This document shows positions 33,426 through 41,254 of a DNA stretch of 64,000 nucleotides, in pieces. Within the stretch, counting starts at the first letter, position 1; each line of letters starts with the position of its first letter. The position numbers and the translations under genes are program-made. The DNA lies in NCBI GenBank assembly GCA_934561055.1, contig CAKTFN010000003.1, positions 1-64,000 on the forward strand, in the 5' to 3' direction. Under the pieces are notes generated by a model. It ran no database searches, was not told the DNA's origin, and worked only from the letters and a program-made list of their open reading frames with translations. Source of the stretch: an uncultured Eubacteriales bacterium (GTDB lineage Bacteria > Bacillota > Clostridia > Oscillospirales > Acutalibacteraceae).

Positions 33426-33901
33426 CTTGGGTTCACCTCTTCTTTCTCGGGCTTTGAATCGGGGCTCTTATGATCCTTTTCTTCGCCCTTTTCAACCTCT
33501 ATTATCTTATTCATGATCCGCAGAAATTCGTGCGTGTCGCTTTCACCGATTTTCTCCATGATGATTTCGGAATGATGGAGCGCTTCGGTTTTAAGCCCTT
33601 CAACGAACGTTTTTCCTTTTTCGGTAATCTGAACAGTGACCTTTCTTTTGTCCGCACCGTTTGAAACGCGTTCAACGAGGTCCTTGTGTTCAAGCGCATG
33701 AATAATTGCCGTGACTCTCGCCGCAGTGACATCCAGAAGCTCCGCAAGAGCGCCGGGAGTACTTTTTCCGCCCGATTCAAGGAGCCGGGCAAGGAGAACA
33801 TTCTCACCCTTCAGCTTTTTCTGAAGCGACTGAAAAATGTCTGCTCGATTAATCATTGCGATGGTTGAAACAATGTTTGCAAGAACGTCATTCTTATTCA
33901 T
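33422..33901 (-). CDS. MarR-family transcriptional regulator
   Basis: 159 residues. A winged helix with LAELLDVTAARVTAIIHALEHKDLVERVSNGADKRKVTVQITEKG (about 52-97) shows the recognition helix and wing (DKRK) of MarR. N-terminal helices would dimerise. It is the first gene of the unit with the duplicated anchored protein and the fused ABC exporter, and two tandem TTAACANTGTTAA palindromes cover the start of its own transcript, so autorepression is likely. The ligand is unknown; MarR sensors often bind phenolic or cationic drugs. Confidence 0.92.
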   Translation of the reverse strand: MNKNDVLANIVSTIAMINRADIFQSLQKKLKGENVLLARLLESGGKSTPGALAELLDVTAARVTAIIHALEHKDLVERVSNGADKRKVTVQITEKGKTFVEGLKTEALHHSEIIMEKIGESDTHEFLRIMNKIIEVEKGEEKDHKSPDSKPEKEEVNPR

Positions 33902-33928
33902 TGTCTCCCCCCTTAAAATTAAAAATGT

Positions 33929-33962
33929 TTAACACTGTTAAACTTTTACTTAACAGTGTTAA
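33929..33962. promoter_or_regulatory. Two tandem MarR-type operators
   Basis: TTAACACTGTTAA (33929-33941) and TTAACAGTGTTAA (33950-33962): each is a 13-bp palindrome, and the pair is also an inverted repeat. Centres are 21 bp apart, two helical turns on the same DNA face, right after the -10. Confidence 0.85.
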
Positions 33963-33964
33963 GT

Positions 33965-33993
33965 ACTATAGCACTACTTTTCTTAAATGTCAA
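33965..33993 (-). promoter_or_regulatory. Promoter of the marR operon
   Basis: Minus strand TTGACA (33988-33993), 17 bases, TATAGT (33965-33970). The operators start 3 bases downstream. Confidence 0.9.
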
Positions 33994-34186
33994 GAGAAAA
34001 AGAATTAAAAATGATAAAAGTGACCAAAAAGTTATTCTTCGATTTGTATAAATCGACAAAAATAGGCAAACAGTTGAATTATGACTCAATTGTAATAAAA
34101 ATCTGTCGGCGTTTTTCCTCTTTTTGAAAAGAATGTGGAAACGGCCGAACCGTTTTCTTTTTTGAGGTACTGCTTTAAGTGGGCTA

Positions 34187-34204
34187 TTAAACCGCACGGT
34201 TTAA
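34187..34204. repeat. Short perfect palindrome in an otherwise empty gap
   Basis: TTAAACCG CA CGGTTTAA, 8-bp arms. It lies in the 33994-34240 gap between the marR promoter and the tadA terminator, which also holds AAACGG-CCGAA-CCGTTT followed by a T run (about 34138-34162). No gene is supported there. Confidence 0.5.
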
Positions 34205-34240
34205 CAACTCACCAAAATCGGTACCGACAAAAGAGAAACA

Positions 34241-34286
34241 AAAAAAGAACCGCATTCAAACTTTCGTCCGGAAACGGTTCCTTCGT
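34241..34286 (-). terminator. Terminator of the SDR-CPBP-tadA operon
   Basis: On the minus strand GAACCG (275-280 complement) and CGGTTC (247-252 complement) pair across a 22-base loop and are followed by a run of seven T. It begins about 7 bases past the tadA stop. Confidence 0.7.
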
Positions 34287-34292
34287 TTTTTA

Positions 34293-34733
34293 TCATCTGA
34301 GCTTTTCAAAAAAGTCAGTCAAAACTTTTTTGCATTCGTTTTCCATATATCCGCCGAGAATTACCGTCTTGTTCTCAAATTCGTCAAAAACGGCACCACG
34401 GCTTATAACCGCACCGGCGGTTTCATCGTATGCTCCGAAAACAAGCCTTCCGACCCTAGACATGACGATCGCTCCCGCACACATTGCACACGGCTCAAGC
34501 GTCACATAAATTTCACAGTCCGAAAGCCGCCAATCTCCGAGAGCTTTTGATGCCCCGTGAAGAGCCTCAATTTCAGCGTGGGCAAGAGGCGATTTTTCCT
34601 TTTCCCGTCGGTTACGCCCTTCCGAGATGATTTTTCCGTCTTTGACAACGACGGCTCCGACCGGAATTTCTCCTTCACCGGCCGCTTCTTTCGCAAGAGA
34701 AAGCGCCCTTTCCATATATACACGTTTTTCCAA
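34293..34733 (-). CDS. tadA: tRNA-specific adenosine-34 deaminase
   Basis: 146 residues. Zinc ligands and catalytic Glu are in HAEIEAL (about residues 53-59) and the PCAMC motif TLEPCAMCAGAI (about 79-90). TadA converts A34 to inosine in tRNA-Arg(ACG). The N-terminal EIPVGAVVVKDGKII segment is typical. It follows the CPBP gene after 18 bases and is the last gene of the operon. Confidence 0.95.
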   Translation of the reverse strand: MEKRVYMERALSLAKEAAGEGEIPVGAVVVKDGKIISEGRNRREKEKSPLAHAEIEALHGASKALGDWRLSDCEIYVTLEPCAMCAGAIVMSRVGRLVFGAYDETAGAVISRGAVFDEFENKTVILGGYMENECKKVLTDFFEKLR

Positions 34734-34751
34734 TTTTATTTTTCCTTTGTC

Positions 34752-35771
34752 TTAAACAAGTTTAACGTACTGAGCCGTAAAATACAGCATAAGGATAATC
34801 GCAATAATCATCGTCGGAGTTGTGAGATAGCAAAAAACCTTTTCGCCGCCCGAAAGTTCCGTCCTCGTTTTAAAGGAAGGAATTGCGTTTGCCCTTCTCA
34901 CGAAAGCAAAGAAGCAAACAAGACCTGCAATTATCAACGCATAAATCAAAAGCGACGAAACATTATTGAGAAGATTTTGATCAACCCTTCCGTTCAGATA
35001 AGAAACAACGAGAGAAATCAAATTGTTCAAACCGTGGATAATGACCGCCGTCCAAAGCGTTCCGGTTTTAATGCTGAGATAGCCGAGTGCAAAACCGACA
35101 ATCAGTGCAAACGGCGCCTGAATAAGATTGCAATGCATCAGCCCGAAAACGAGAGCGGCCATTGCAACGGCAAAACCGTCTCCGAATTTCCGAAGGTTCT
35201 GCATGATGTATCCTCTGAACGCAATTTCCTCAATGAATGCGGCGAAAAGAACAACTCTGACAAAAGAAACAACAACGCCGAAAACACCTTCGGGAAGACC
35301 GAGGTCCGGCGAGGAAAGTTCAACGCCGAACGCCGAAACAAAGCTCGTGAGAATGCTCGTTGCAATGTTTGCAATCATGCAAAAGCCGAGCCCCGAAACG
35401 ATTGCAAACGGCATAAGTCCCTTCGCCTTCGGTTTCACAAAAGGAAGGCTGTCCTTCAGTCCGGACTGCTTTTCAATGAGCTTTCCGAAAATCATGAACG
35501 GCAAAAAAAGCGACAAAAGAAGAATGATTATATCGGCTCCGGCTTGAAAAAGCGGATCCGATGTATACCGGGCGTAAAGACCGAAAAGGCTCATAAACGT
35601 GACCGCAACGTTTTGAACGAGAATGAGCGAAAGCACCGCACATGAAGCAAAAGTGCTTTGAAGTCTGATTTCCCGTTTTTCTCTTTTTTTGCGTTCAACG
35701 CGCATATGATCGGGAACGCCGTAATAATGCGGTCCGTTCTGCGGCGGATAATATCCGTTTTGTTCATTCAT
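34752..35771 (-). CDS. CPBP-family intramembrane glutamic endopeptidase
   Basis: 339 residues, about eight membrane spans. The CPBP motifs are clear: EEIAFRGYI (about residues 200-208), FGLMHCNLIQAPFA (about 228-241) and IIHGLNNLI (about 270-278). Eukaryotic relatives (Rce1) trim CAAX proteins; bacterial ones often give bacteriocin self-immunity or process small peptides. The N terminus (about 1-30) is Gly/Pro/Tyr-rich and soluble. In operon with an SDR and tadA; no bacteriocin gene is adjacent. Confidence 0.9.
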   Translation of the reverse strand: MNEQNGYYPPQNGPHYYGVPDHMRVERKKREKREIRLQSTFASCAVLSLILVQNVAVTFMSLFGLYARYTSDPLFQAGADIIILLLSLFLPFMIFGKLIEKQSGLKDSLPFVKPKAKGLMPFAIVSGLGFCMIANIATSILTSFVSAFGVELSSPDLGLPEGVFGVVVSFVRVVLFAAFIEEIAFRGYIMQNLRKFGDGFAVAMAALVFGLMHCNLIQAPFALIVGFALGYLSIKTGTLWTAVIIHGLNNLISLVVSYLNGRVDQNLLNNVSSLLIYALIIAGLVCFFAFVRRANAIPSFKTRTELSGGEKVFCYLTTPTMIIAIILMLYFTAQYVKLV

Positions 35772-35809
35772 GGAATCATCTCCTTTTTTCTTATATTAAG
35801 CGGTGAAAA

Positions 35810-36607
35810 TCACTTGCTGTATATCATTCCGACAAGACCGTTCACCGTTCGCGCCGGAAGAATTTTTGAAAGAAAAGCAAAAAGTCTGTAATTTGCACCG
35901 GTTGTCGAAAGCGGCTTCGGGTGCTTTTTTTGAGAGAGAGCAAAAACCGCTTTTGCAATTTTTTTCGGGCTCATTCCGTTCTGCTCATCTTTTTCCATCT
36001 GTTCAATGCTTCTTTGAATTCTTGAACCGTAAAGTTCTTCTCCGCCGGTCTCCTTTTCCCTTTGGGCGGTGAAAGCCGTTTTGACGTCGCCGGGCATAAA
36101 AGCGCAAACGCTTATATTAAACGGGCGAAGCTCATTCGCAAGGGCGAGCGTGAGCGAATTGACGGCGCTTTTTGACGCAGAATAAAATGCCTGAAACGGA
36201 ATTGAAAGCGGCGCTGCCATTGAGCTTATATTGATGATTTTTCCGCCGCCGTTTTTTCTCATGTATTCACAAACAGCTTTGCAGCAGACGAAACAACCGA
36301 AAAAGTTCACGTCAAACTGCTTTTTCGCCTGAGAAAGCGGTGTAAACTCCGCCGCTCCGGAAATTCCGAAGCCGGCATTGTTGACAAGGACATCGATTCT
36401 TCCCTCTTTTTCAAAAATCACTTTGAAAGCGGAAGAAACCTGTTCTTCGTCCGTAACGTCGCAGGTGACGTTCAAAATTCCGCCTTCGTCCTTTCCGTGT
36501 CTGCTGAGTGAATAGACGGTGTAACCGTTTTCGTTAAAAATTTTTGCACATTCTTTTCCGATTCCGCTGCTTGCACCCGTAACAACGGCAACTTTTTTGC
36601 TGTTCAA
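35810..36607 (-). CDS. Short-chain dehydrogenase/reductase
   Basis: 265 residues with TTG 36607 as start (GGAAGTGAG just upstream). The open frame extends further upstream but without SDR homology and into the previous gene. Cofactor loop VVTGASSGIGKECAKIF (about residues 7-23), VNNAGFGISG (about 83-92), catalytic Ser in ISSMAAP and the YSASKSA active site (about 152-158). No substrate can be named; SDRs of this type act on sugars, lipids or steroids. First gene of a unit with CPBP and tadA. Confidence 0.88.
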   Translation of the reverse strand: MNSKKVAVVTGASSGIGKECAKIFNENGYTVYSLSRHGKDEGGILNVTCDVTDEEQVSSAFKVIFEKEGRIDVLVNNAGFGISGAAEFTPLSQAKKQFDVNFFGCFVCCKAVCEYMRKNGGGKIINISSMAAPLSIPFQAFYSASKSAVNSLTLALANELRPFNISVCAFMPGDVKTAFTAQREKETGGEELYGSRIQRSIEQMEKDEQNGMSPKKIAKAVFALSQKKHPKPLSTTGANYRLFAFLSKILPARTVNGLVGMIYSK

Positions 36608-36640
36608 AATTCTCACTTCCGTTAATAATTTTTGATTCAC

Positions 36641-36664
36641 AAAAGGAGGCTTGCGCCTCCCGTT
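36641..36664 (-). terminator. Terminator of the sugar transferase gene
   Basis: GGAGGC (36645-36650), TTGC loop, GCCTCC (36655-36660); minus-strand T run after the stem. Confidence 0.8.
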
Positions 36665-36692
36665 TTTTCTCCGGTTATAAACGGAAAAGTTC

Positions 36693-38069
36693 TTATTCGC
36701 TTTTGCTTTTCCGCTCCGCGGTTCTGCTGTTTGCGTCAATTCCTTCGGTGCTTGAAGGAATGAACATGATTTTGAACGTCATGAGAATCAGTCTTAAATC
36801 TTCAAGAATAGACTGATTCGCAATATACATCAAATCCATCTGGAGTTTATCATAAGGCGGTGTGTTATATTTTCCGTAGACCTGAGCGTATCCCGTGAGT
36901 CCGGCTTTGACCTGAAGTCTGAGCGCAAACTCCGGAGTATGCTTTTCATATTCCTTTGCAATTTCCGGACGCTCCGGTCTGGGACCGACAATTGACATTG
37001 AGCCGGAAAGAATGTTGAAAATCTGAGGAAGCTCGTCAAGACGAAGCATTCTGATAACCTTGCCGACTCTTGTGATTCTGTCGTCGCCGTCTCCGGCAAG
37101 GCGGGCAACGCCGTCCTTTTCCGCGTCAACACGCATACTTCTGAATTTAATGATTTCAAAAACCTTTCCGTCAATGGTGAGCCTTTTTTGCTTATAGAAC
37201 ACCGGTCCGCCGTCATCGAGCTTGATTGCAAGCGCAACAATAAGGAAAAGCGGAGAAAGAACAATCGTTCCGATGAGTGAAAGAACAACGTCAAAAAGGC
37301 GTTTTGTGAAAAGATAAATCAGGTTTCCGTCGTTCCTTTTGCAGCGGTAAATCGGAATATTCATCAACTGAATCGTCTTTCCGCCGCGGATAATCGTGTC
37401 GGAGATTTTCGGTTTGATATAAGCAACCTTTCCCTGTGCAATGCAATACTTCACAACTTCGTTTCGGTAATCCGACGGAACGCCGCAAAGGAAAACCGCG
37501 TCTGCGTTTTCAAGAATTTCAAAAAGTTCTTCGAGCGACGTTTTTTCCGAGTTGAGAGTACGCACAACTTTGAACCTTCGCTCGAGTTTTCGGATTCCCT
37601 TGAGCGAGATATAAGAATCAACATTGTTGAAAACAACAACCGTCCTTTTCGTTGCATGGATTTTGTAATAAACAAAGTCCGCCGCAAAAACCCAAAGCAC
37701 CGAAAACGCGGAAAACGCAAGAAACATTATTATGAACGGAACGAGCGAAACGAGCCGGTAACTCAGAAGCGAAAAAACAATATAGCTCATTGCCTGCAAA
37801 AACGCAATAGCAATAATCTGAGAAAAAATCAAATCCGACCGCGTTGCCGTTCCGACCTGAAAGCCGCCGAAAACTTTGACGAACGTAATATAAATGAAAA
37901 CAATCAGCACGGCAAGAAAATAGTTACCGAACCGGAAGAACGGCGTCGGAATGTTCGGGTTGAAATACTGCACCCAGCAACGGTACATCGACCAGGTATA
38001 AACCGCAGTTATCAGAATTTTAAAAACATAAAGCACAAGCTTTTCTTTAACATACTTTTTATTATGCAT
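36693..38069 (-). CDS. Polyprenyl-phosphate sugar-1-phosphate transferase (WbaP/WcaJ type)
   Basis: 458 residues from ATG 38069. Four membrane spans and a CoA-binding-like middle domain (about 1-255), then the bacterial sugar transferase domain: KRLFDVVLSLIGTIVLSP (about 266-283), FYKQKRLTIDGKVFEIIKFRSM (catalytic DE/RxxRxDELPQ region follows as RMLRLDELPQIFN) and IVGPRPERPEI. It loads the first sugar phosphate onto undecaprenyl phosphate to start exopolysaccharide. The 162-base leader contains a hairpin at 38105-38133 (ATCCGT/ACGGAT plus TTCC/GGAA) and no riboswitch I recognise. The export partners may be the Wzm/Wzt pair at 54.6 kb. Confidence 0.92.
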   Translation of the reverse strand: MHNKKYVKEKLVLYVFKILITAVYTWSMYRCWVQYFNPNIPTPFFRFGNYFLAVLIVFIYITFVKVFGGFQVGTATRSDLIFSQIIAIAFLQAMSYIVFSLLSYRLVSLVPFIIMFLAFSAFSVLWVFAADFVYYKIHATKRTVVVFNNVDSYISLKGIRKLERRFKVVRTLNSEKTSLEELFEILENADAVFLCGVPSDYRNEVVKYCIAQGKVAYIKPKISDTIIRGGKTIQLMNIPIYRCKRNDGNLIYLFTKRLFDVVLSLIGTIVLSPLFLIVALAIKLDDGGPVFYKQKRLTIDGKVFEIIKFRSMRVDAEKDGVARLAGDGDDRITRVGKVIRMLRLDELPQIFNILSGSMSIVGPRPERPEIAKEYEKHTPEFALRLQVKAGLTGYAQVYGKYNTPPYDKLQMDLMYIANQSILEDLRLILMTFKIMFIPSSTEGIDANSRTAERKSKSE

Positions 38070-38231
38070 AAACAATCCCCAATATTCAGAAAGTTTCCGG
38101 ACAGATCCGTTTTCCTTTTTCGGAAGGACGGATAAACCCGGAGCAATCGCAGAATAACCGAAAAACGCTGTGTCGCTTGGCTTTGTGATTATCAATTATT
38201 CCGCAGTTGCTTAATATTTACTTAAAGGGTT

Positions 38232-39548
38232 TCATCTCACCATAAAAGTCGTTGCGTTAATGACGTCGGCCTTCCATTTGAGAACGGCCGCCTCATCGTA
38301 TTCTTTCGGAATCTCTTTATACACCTTCTTTGCGGCGTCGCCCTTTGAAAGCGCTCCCGCCGTTCTGAAAAGCACGGGAAGATTTCCGATTCCCTTGGCA
38401 GCTCTCGAAGCGATGTCCGCAAACGACATATTTCCGCCCTGACCCTTTCCGAAGCTGAGGTCGCTTTCACTGATAATTTCCTTGTCAAAAAGGAAGTTGA
38501 GTCCCTTTGCGTCCATGCAGATGAGGATATTTTTGAGAATATCAATCGCCGCAAAGTTGAGTCCGAAGTGAAGAATATATTTTCTGTTGTAATTCCAAAG
38601 AGTTTTTGCCGAGAACTCACCCTCTTTGTCGCCGAGAATGGTTTCGGCAAGAATCTTTCCGGCTCGCATTGAGGCGCAGATTCCCGAACCGGTCATCGGA
38701 AGCGTCATATATGCACTGTCTCCGATTGCGGCGTAGCCGTCGCAAACCATGACCGAAAGAGGACGCCGAACCGGAATTTGGCCGATAACACCGCCACGAA
38801 GAACCTTTCGTCCGATTTGCGGGCTGAATTCTCTCATTTTTTCAAGCTCTTCTTCAAGCTGAGCCTTTGAAAGCGGAAGCATTTTTCCGATGAGAACGTC
38901 AACCTCGTCCTCTCCGGTGATTACCCATGAAATCCCCCTGTCGCCGTAAGGCTTGAGAAAAACTTCATACGGAACGTCCGGTTCCTTTGCGGGAAGTTTG
39001 TCAAAATACGCTCTGTAGGCATAAAAACATTCGCCGTAATCATAATCACGGTCAACGTTGCAGCAAACGGGAAGACCTCTTCTTATCGGTGAATTGATTC
39101 CGGCCGCATCAATAACGAGGTCGCCGAAAACATCTCCGTCGGAGGTTTTGAAGCCGACAACACGCAGTCCGTCCGTAATCGGAGCAAGGATTTCCGTGTT
39201 GAAAACGAAGTGCACTCCCTTTTCCTCGGCATTGTCAAGAAGCATCTTGTAAAGATACTTTCTTTCAATCATGACCGAGCCTTCGCCGGACGGTTTGACG
39301 GTGATTGAGGATTTAAGGTTCGGGTTATAGAATCTCATGCTCATTCCGGGCTTAAAATAGCTTTCGTCCGGTTCGGGAAGCGAGCATTCACGAAAAATTT
39401 TTCTTTCAACCGAATCTTCCCAATCATAGCCGAGTTCGTCTTTTATTTTTCTTTCGTATACAGTAACATCATAGCCTTTTTCGGAAAGAATCGCACCTGC
39501 AATGAGTCCCCCGTGACCGGCGCCTGCGATGAGAATCTTTTTGTTCAT
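38232..39548 (-). CDS. FAD-dependent oxidoreductase, geranylgeranyl-reductase-like
   Basis: 438 residues from ATG 39548 (AAAGGGGA upstream). The dinucleotide-binding start ILIAGAGHGGLIAGAILSEKGYDVTVYERK, VIDAAGINSPIRRGL in the middle and GYAAIGDSAYMTLPMTGSGICASMRAG (second FAD motif) match the geranylgeranyl reductase/FixC superfamily. Members reduce polyprenyl chains or hydroxylate small molecules. It probably has its own promoter, TTTACA-17-TAAAAT at 39622-39650. The substrate is unknown. Confidence 0.85.
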   Translation of the reverse strand: MNKKILIAGAGHGGLIAGAILSEKGYDVTVYERKIKDELGYDWEDSVERKIFRECSLPEPDESYFKPGMSMRFYNPNLKSSITVKPSGEGSVMIERKYLYKMLLDNAEEKGVHFVFNTEILAPITDGLRVVGFKTSDGDVFGDLVIDAAGINSPIRRGLPVCCNVDRDYDYGECFYAYRAYFDKLPAKEPDVPYEVFLKPYGDRGISWVITGEDEVDVLIGKMLPLSKAQLEEELEKMREFSPQIGRKVLRGGVIGQIPVRRPLSVMVCDGYAAIGDSAYMTLPMTGSGICASMRAGKILAETILGDKEGEFSAKTLWNYNRKYILHFGLNFAAIDILKNILICMDAKGLNFLFDKEIISESDLSFGKGQGGNMSFADIASRAAKGIGNLPVLFRTAGALSKGDAAKKVYKEIPKEYDEAAVLKWKADVINATTFMVR

Positions 39549-39621
39549 TCTTATTTTTTCCCCTTTCAGGTGATTTATGTTTTCTTGGCAAAATAAGCGC
39601 AAATTCGCTTATACAGTTTGT

Positions 39622-39650
39622 ATTTTACCATAAATTTACGAAAATGTAAA
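39622..39650 (-). promoter_or_regulatory. Promoter of the FAD oxidoreductase gene
   Basis: Minus strand TTTACA (39645-39650), 17 bases, TAAAAT (39622-39627). The rest of the gap to 40004 (39651-40004) holds no gene I can support. Confidence 0.65.
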
Positions 39651-40004
39651 GCCATGAGATTTGCCGCTTTCTTCGGCCGATTATCAAAAAAGCATTGCCT
39701 AAAAAAGGCCGAACGGTGTAACCTTTATTAAGGTAAAAAATTGAAAAAACGCTTCAAATCGGTTGTTTCGGAACCGGTACCGGCGTGAACGCTTATACGT
39801 CAAGAAAATATGCTCAAAACTCAAAAGCGAACGCCGTCGGCTCGAACGGACTTTGGCAACATGGGCGGTTTTTGCCTTCGTTTCGTTTTTGATTGCGCCG
39901 TCTTATACCAAAACGAGCGCAACGAACGGAAAAGGCCGCAGAACTTATTTGCGCGTTTTCAAAAAAAATTGAAAATAAATTGCAATATTTTTTCAATATT
40001 TTCG

Positions 40005-40033
40005 TTGACAAACGTTCACAGATACATTATAAT
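40005..40033 (+). promoter_or_regulatory. Consensus promoter of the InlB-like secreted protein
   Basis: TTGACA (40005-40010), 17 bases, TATAAT (40028-40033), about 58 bases upstream of the start codon. Confidence 0.9.
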
Positions 40034-40091
40034 TCAGTTGTAGTGGTGTAATAGCACCATAATCACCTTATCGAAACGGAGGATATCCAAT

Positions 40092-40529
40092 ATGAAGAAA
40101 ATTATTGCAGTTTTGCTTTCAGTCCTTGTTCTTTTCTCGGCTGTAAGCGTCGGCGCTTTTGCCGAAGACGAAACAGATGTTCAGACCTATTACACAATCA
40201 CATTCGTTGATTACAACGGCGAAAAGATTGCTTCAAGACAGGTTGAACACGGAAAGGTTGTCAACGCTCCCGCAAACCCGTCGAGAGAGTCAACCGAAAA
40301 AACCGAATACATCTTCAAGGGTTGGTCGGCTGATGACGGCGTAACCGTTTATTCCGGAAACACCCTTCCCGTTGCAACGGCAGACGTTACTTACACCGCA
40401 GTTTATGCGGAAAATGAAATCAAGGAGACTCTCACCTTCTGGAAACTTGTTGCTTCAATTTTAAAAAGAATCAACATGATTTTTGAATACTTCAACAAGA
40501 TTTTTGATTTCGACTTCAAACGTCCGTAA
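40092..40529 (+). CDS. Small secreted protein with an InlB/Listeria-Bacteroides-type repeat
   Basis: 145 residues. A signal peptide (1-24, ending VGAFAED) is followed by one beta-grasp repeat: YTITFVDYNGEKIASRQVEHGKVV ... YIFKGWSADD ... VTYTAVYAEN, the pattern of InlB B-repeats (about 30-108). The last 35 residues are an amphipathic helix rich in F, I and K (FWKLVASILKR, FEYFNKIFDF). It is driven by a perfect promoter and ends with its own terminator, so it may be abundant. Its role is unknown; a surface-binding or host-interaction protein is possible. Confidence 0.75.
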   Translation: MKKIIAVLLSVLVLFSAVSVGAFAEDETDVQTYYTITFVDYNGEKIASRQVEHGKVVNAPANPSRESTEKTEYIFKGWSADDGVTVYSGNTLPVATADVTYTAVYAENEIKETLTFWKLVASILKRINMIFEYFNKIFDFDFKRP

Positions 40530-40549
40530 TCGCAAAAACAAAAAAACAT

Positions 40550-40581
40550 GCGGGTCCGCAAAAAGGCGGATCCGCTTTTTT
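40550..40581 (+). terminator. Terminator after the InlB-like gene
   Basis: GCGGGTCCGC (40550-40559) with GCGGATCCGC (40566-40575), then six T. Confidence 0.9.
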
Positions 40582-40606
40582 AAACCGCAAGGAGTACATA
40601 ACAAAA

Positions 40607-41191
40607 ATGAAACAATTTTTTGCAATGTTTTCAAGAATGAAATACATCAACCGTTGGGCGCTGATGAAGAACACAAGGGAGGAAAACCTCAGCGAACACA
40701 GCTCGGACGTTGCCGCAATTGCACACGCAATCGCCGTTTTGAAAAATCTTCGCTTCGGCGGAAACGTAAACGCAGACCGTGCGGCGGTTCTCGGCCTTTA
40801 CCACGATATGCCGGAAATCATCACGGGTGATATGCCGACCCCGGTCAAATATCACAGTCAAAGCCTCCGTTCGGCTTTCCTTGAAGTCGAAAACGAGGCG
40901 TGCGAACGGCTCCTTTCAATGCTTCCGGACGACATGAAACAATCCTTTCGCCCGTTCTTTTTCAAAGAAGAAGGCGACGAATACCTTTGGAAAATCGTCA
41001 AAGCGGCGGATAAAATTTCCGCCCTCATAAAATGCATCGAAGAGGAAAAAGGCGGAAACCGCGAGTTTTCCCATGCCCTTGAGTCAACAAAAAAGTCAAT
41101 CGAAAAAATGAACCTTCCGGAAGCGGACGCTTTCCTCGACGAATTCATCGAAGCGTTCAGTCTGAGCCTTGACGAACAGAACAGAAATTGA
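40607..41191 (+). CDS. HD-domain 5'-deoxynucleotidase, YfbR-like
   Basis: 194 residues. HD metal ligands appear as LSEHSSDVA (about residues 28-36) and GLYHDMPEIITGDMPTPVKY (about 61-80), with the second metal Asp at KAADKISALIKC (about 134-145). YfbR removes phosphate from deoxynucleoside 5'-monophosphates, balancing nucleotide pools. Start ATG 40607 behind AAGGAG. The preceding gene's terminator is only about 25 bases away and I see no separate promoter, so it may depend on read-through. Confidence 0.9.
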   Translation: MKQFFAMFSRMKYINRWALMKNTREENLSEHSSDVAAIAHAIAVLKNLRFGGNVNADRAAVLGLYHDMPEIITGDMPTPVKYHSQSLRSAFLEVENEACERLLSMLPDDMKQSFRPFFFKEEGDEYLWKIVKAADKISALIKCIEEEKGGNREFSHALESTKKSIEKMNLPEADAFLDEFIEAFSLSLDEQNRN

Positions 41192-41207
41192 AAAAGCAGA
41201 GCGATAA

Positions 41208-41240
41208 AAAAGCACGGATGCCGAATGCCTCCGTGCTTTT
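41208..41240. terminator. Bidirectional terminator after yfbR-like gene
   Basis: AAAAGCACGGA (41208-41218) pairs perfectly with TCCGTGCTTTT (41230-41240) between two convergent genes. Confidence 0.92.
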
Positions 41241-41254
41241 TACTTTTCGGAAAA

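Noticed and set aside
34557..35645. 362-codon frame antisense to the CPBP protease gene
   Set aside because: Extremely basic, Asn/Arg-rich product with no motif; the opposite strand encodes a clear CPBP protein.
38070..38231. Possible c-di-GMP riboswitch before the sugar transferase
   Set aside because: The minus strand has a GATAATCACAAAG-like start but lacks the conserved GEMM core and tetraloop partners; only a simple hairpin (38105-38133) remains.
39763..40043. Two overlapping plus-strand frames of 69-77 codons before the InlB-like gene
   Set aside because: No ribosome sites, odd basic composition, and the downstream ends run through the consensus promoter at 40005-40033.
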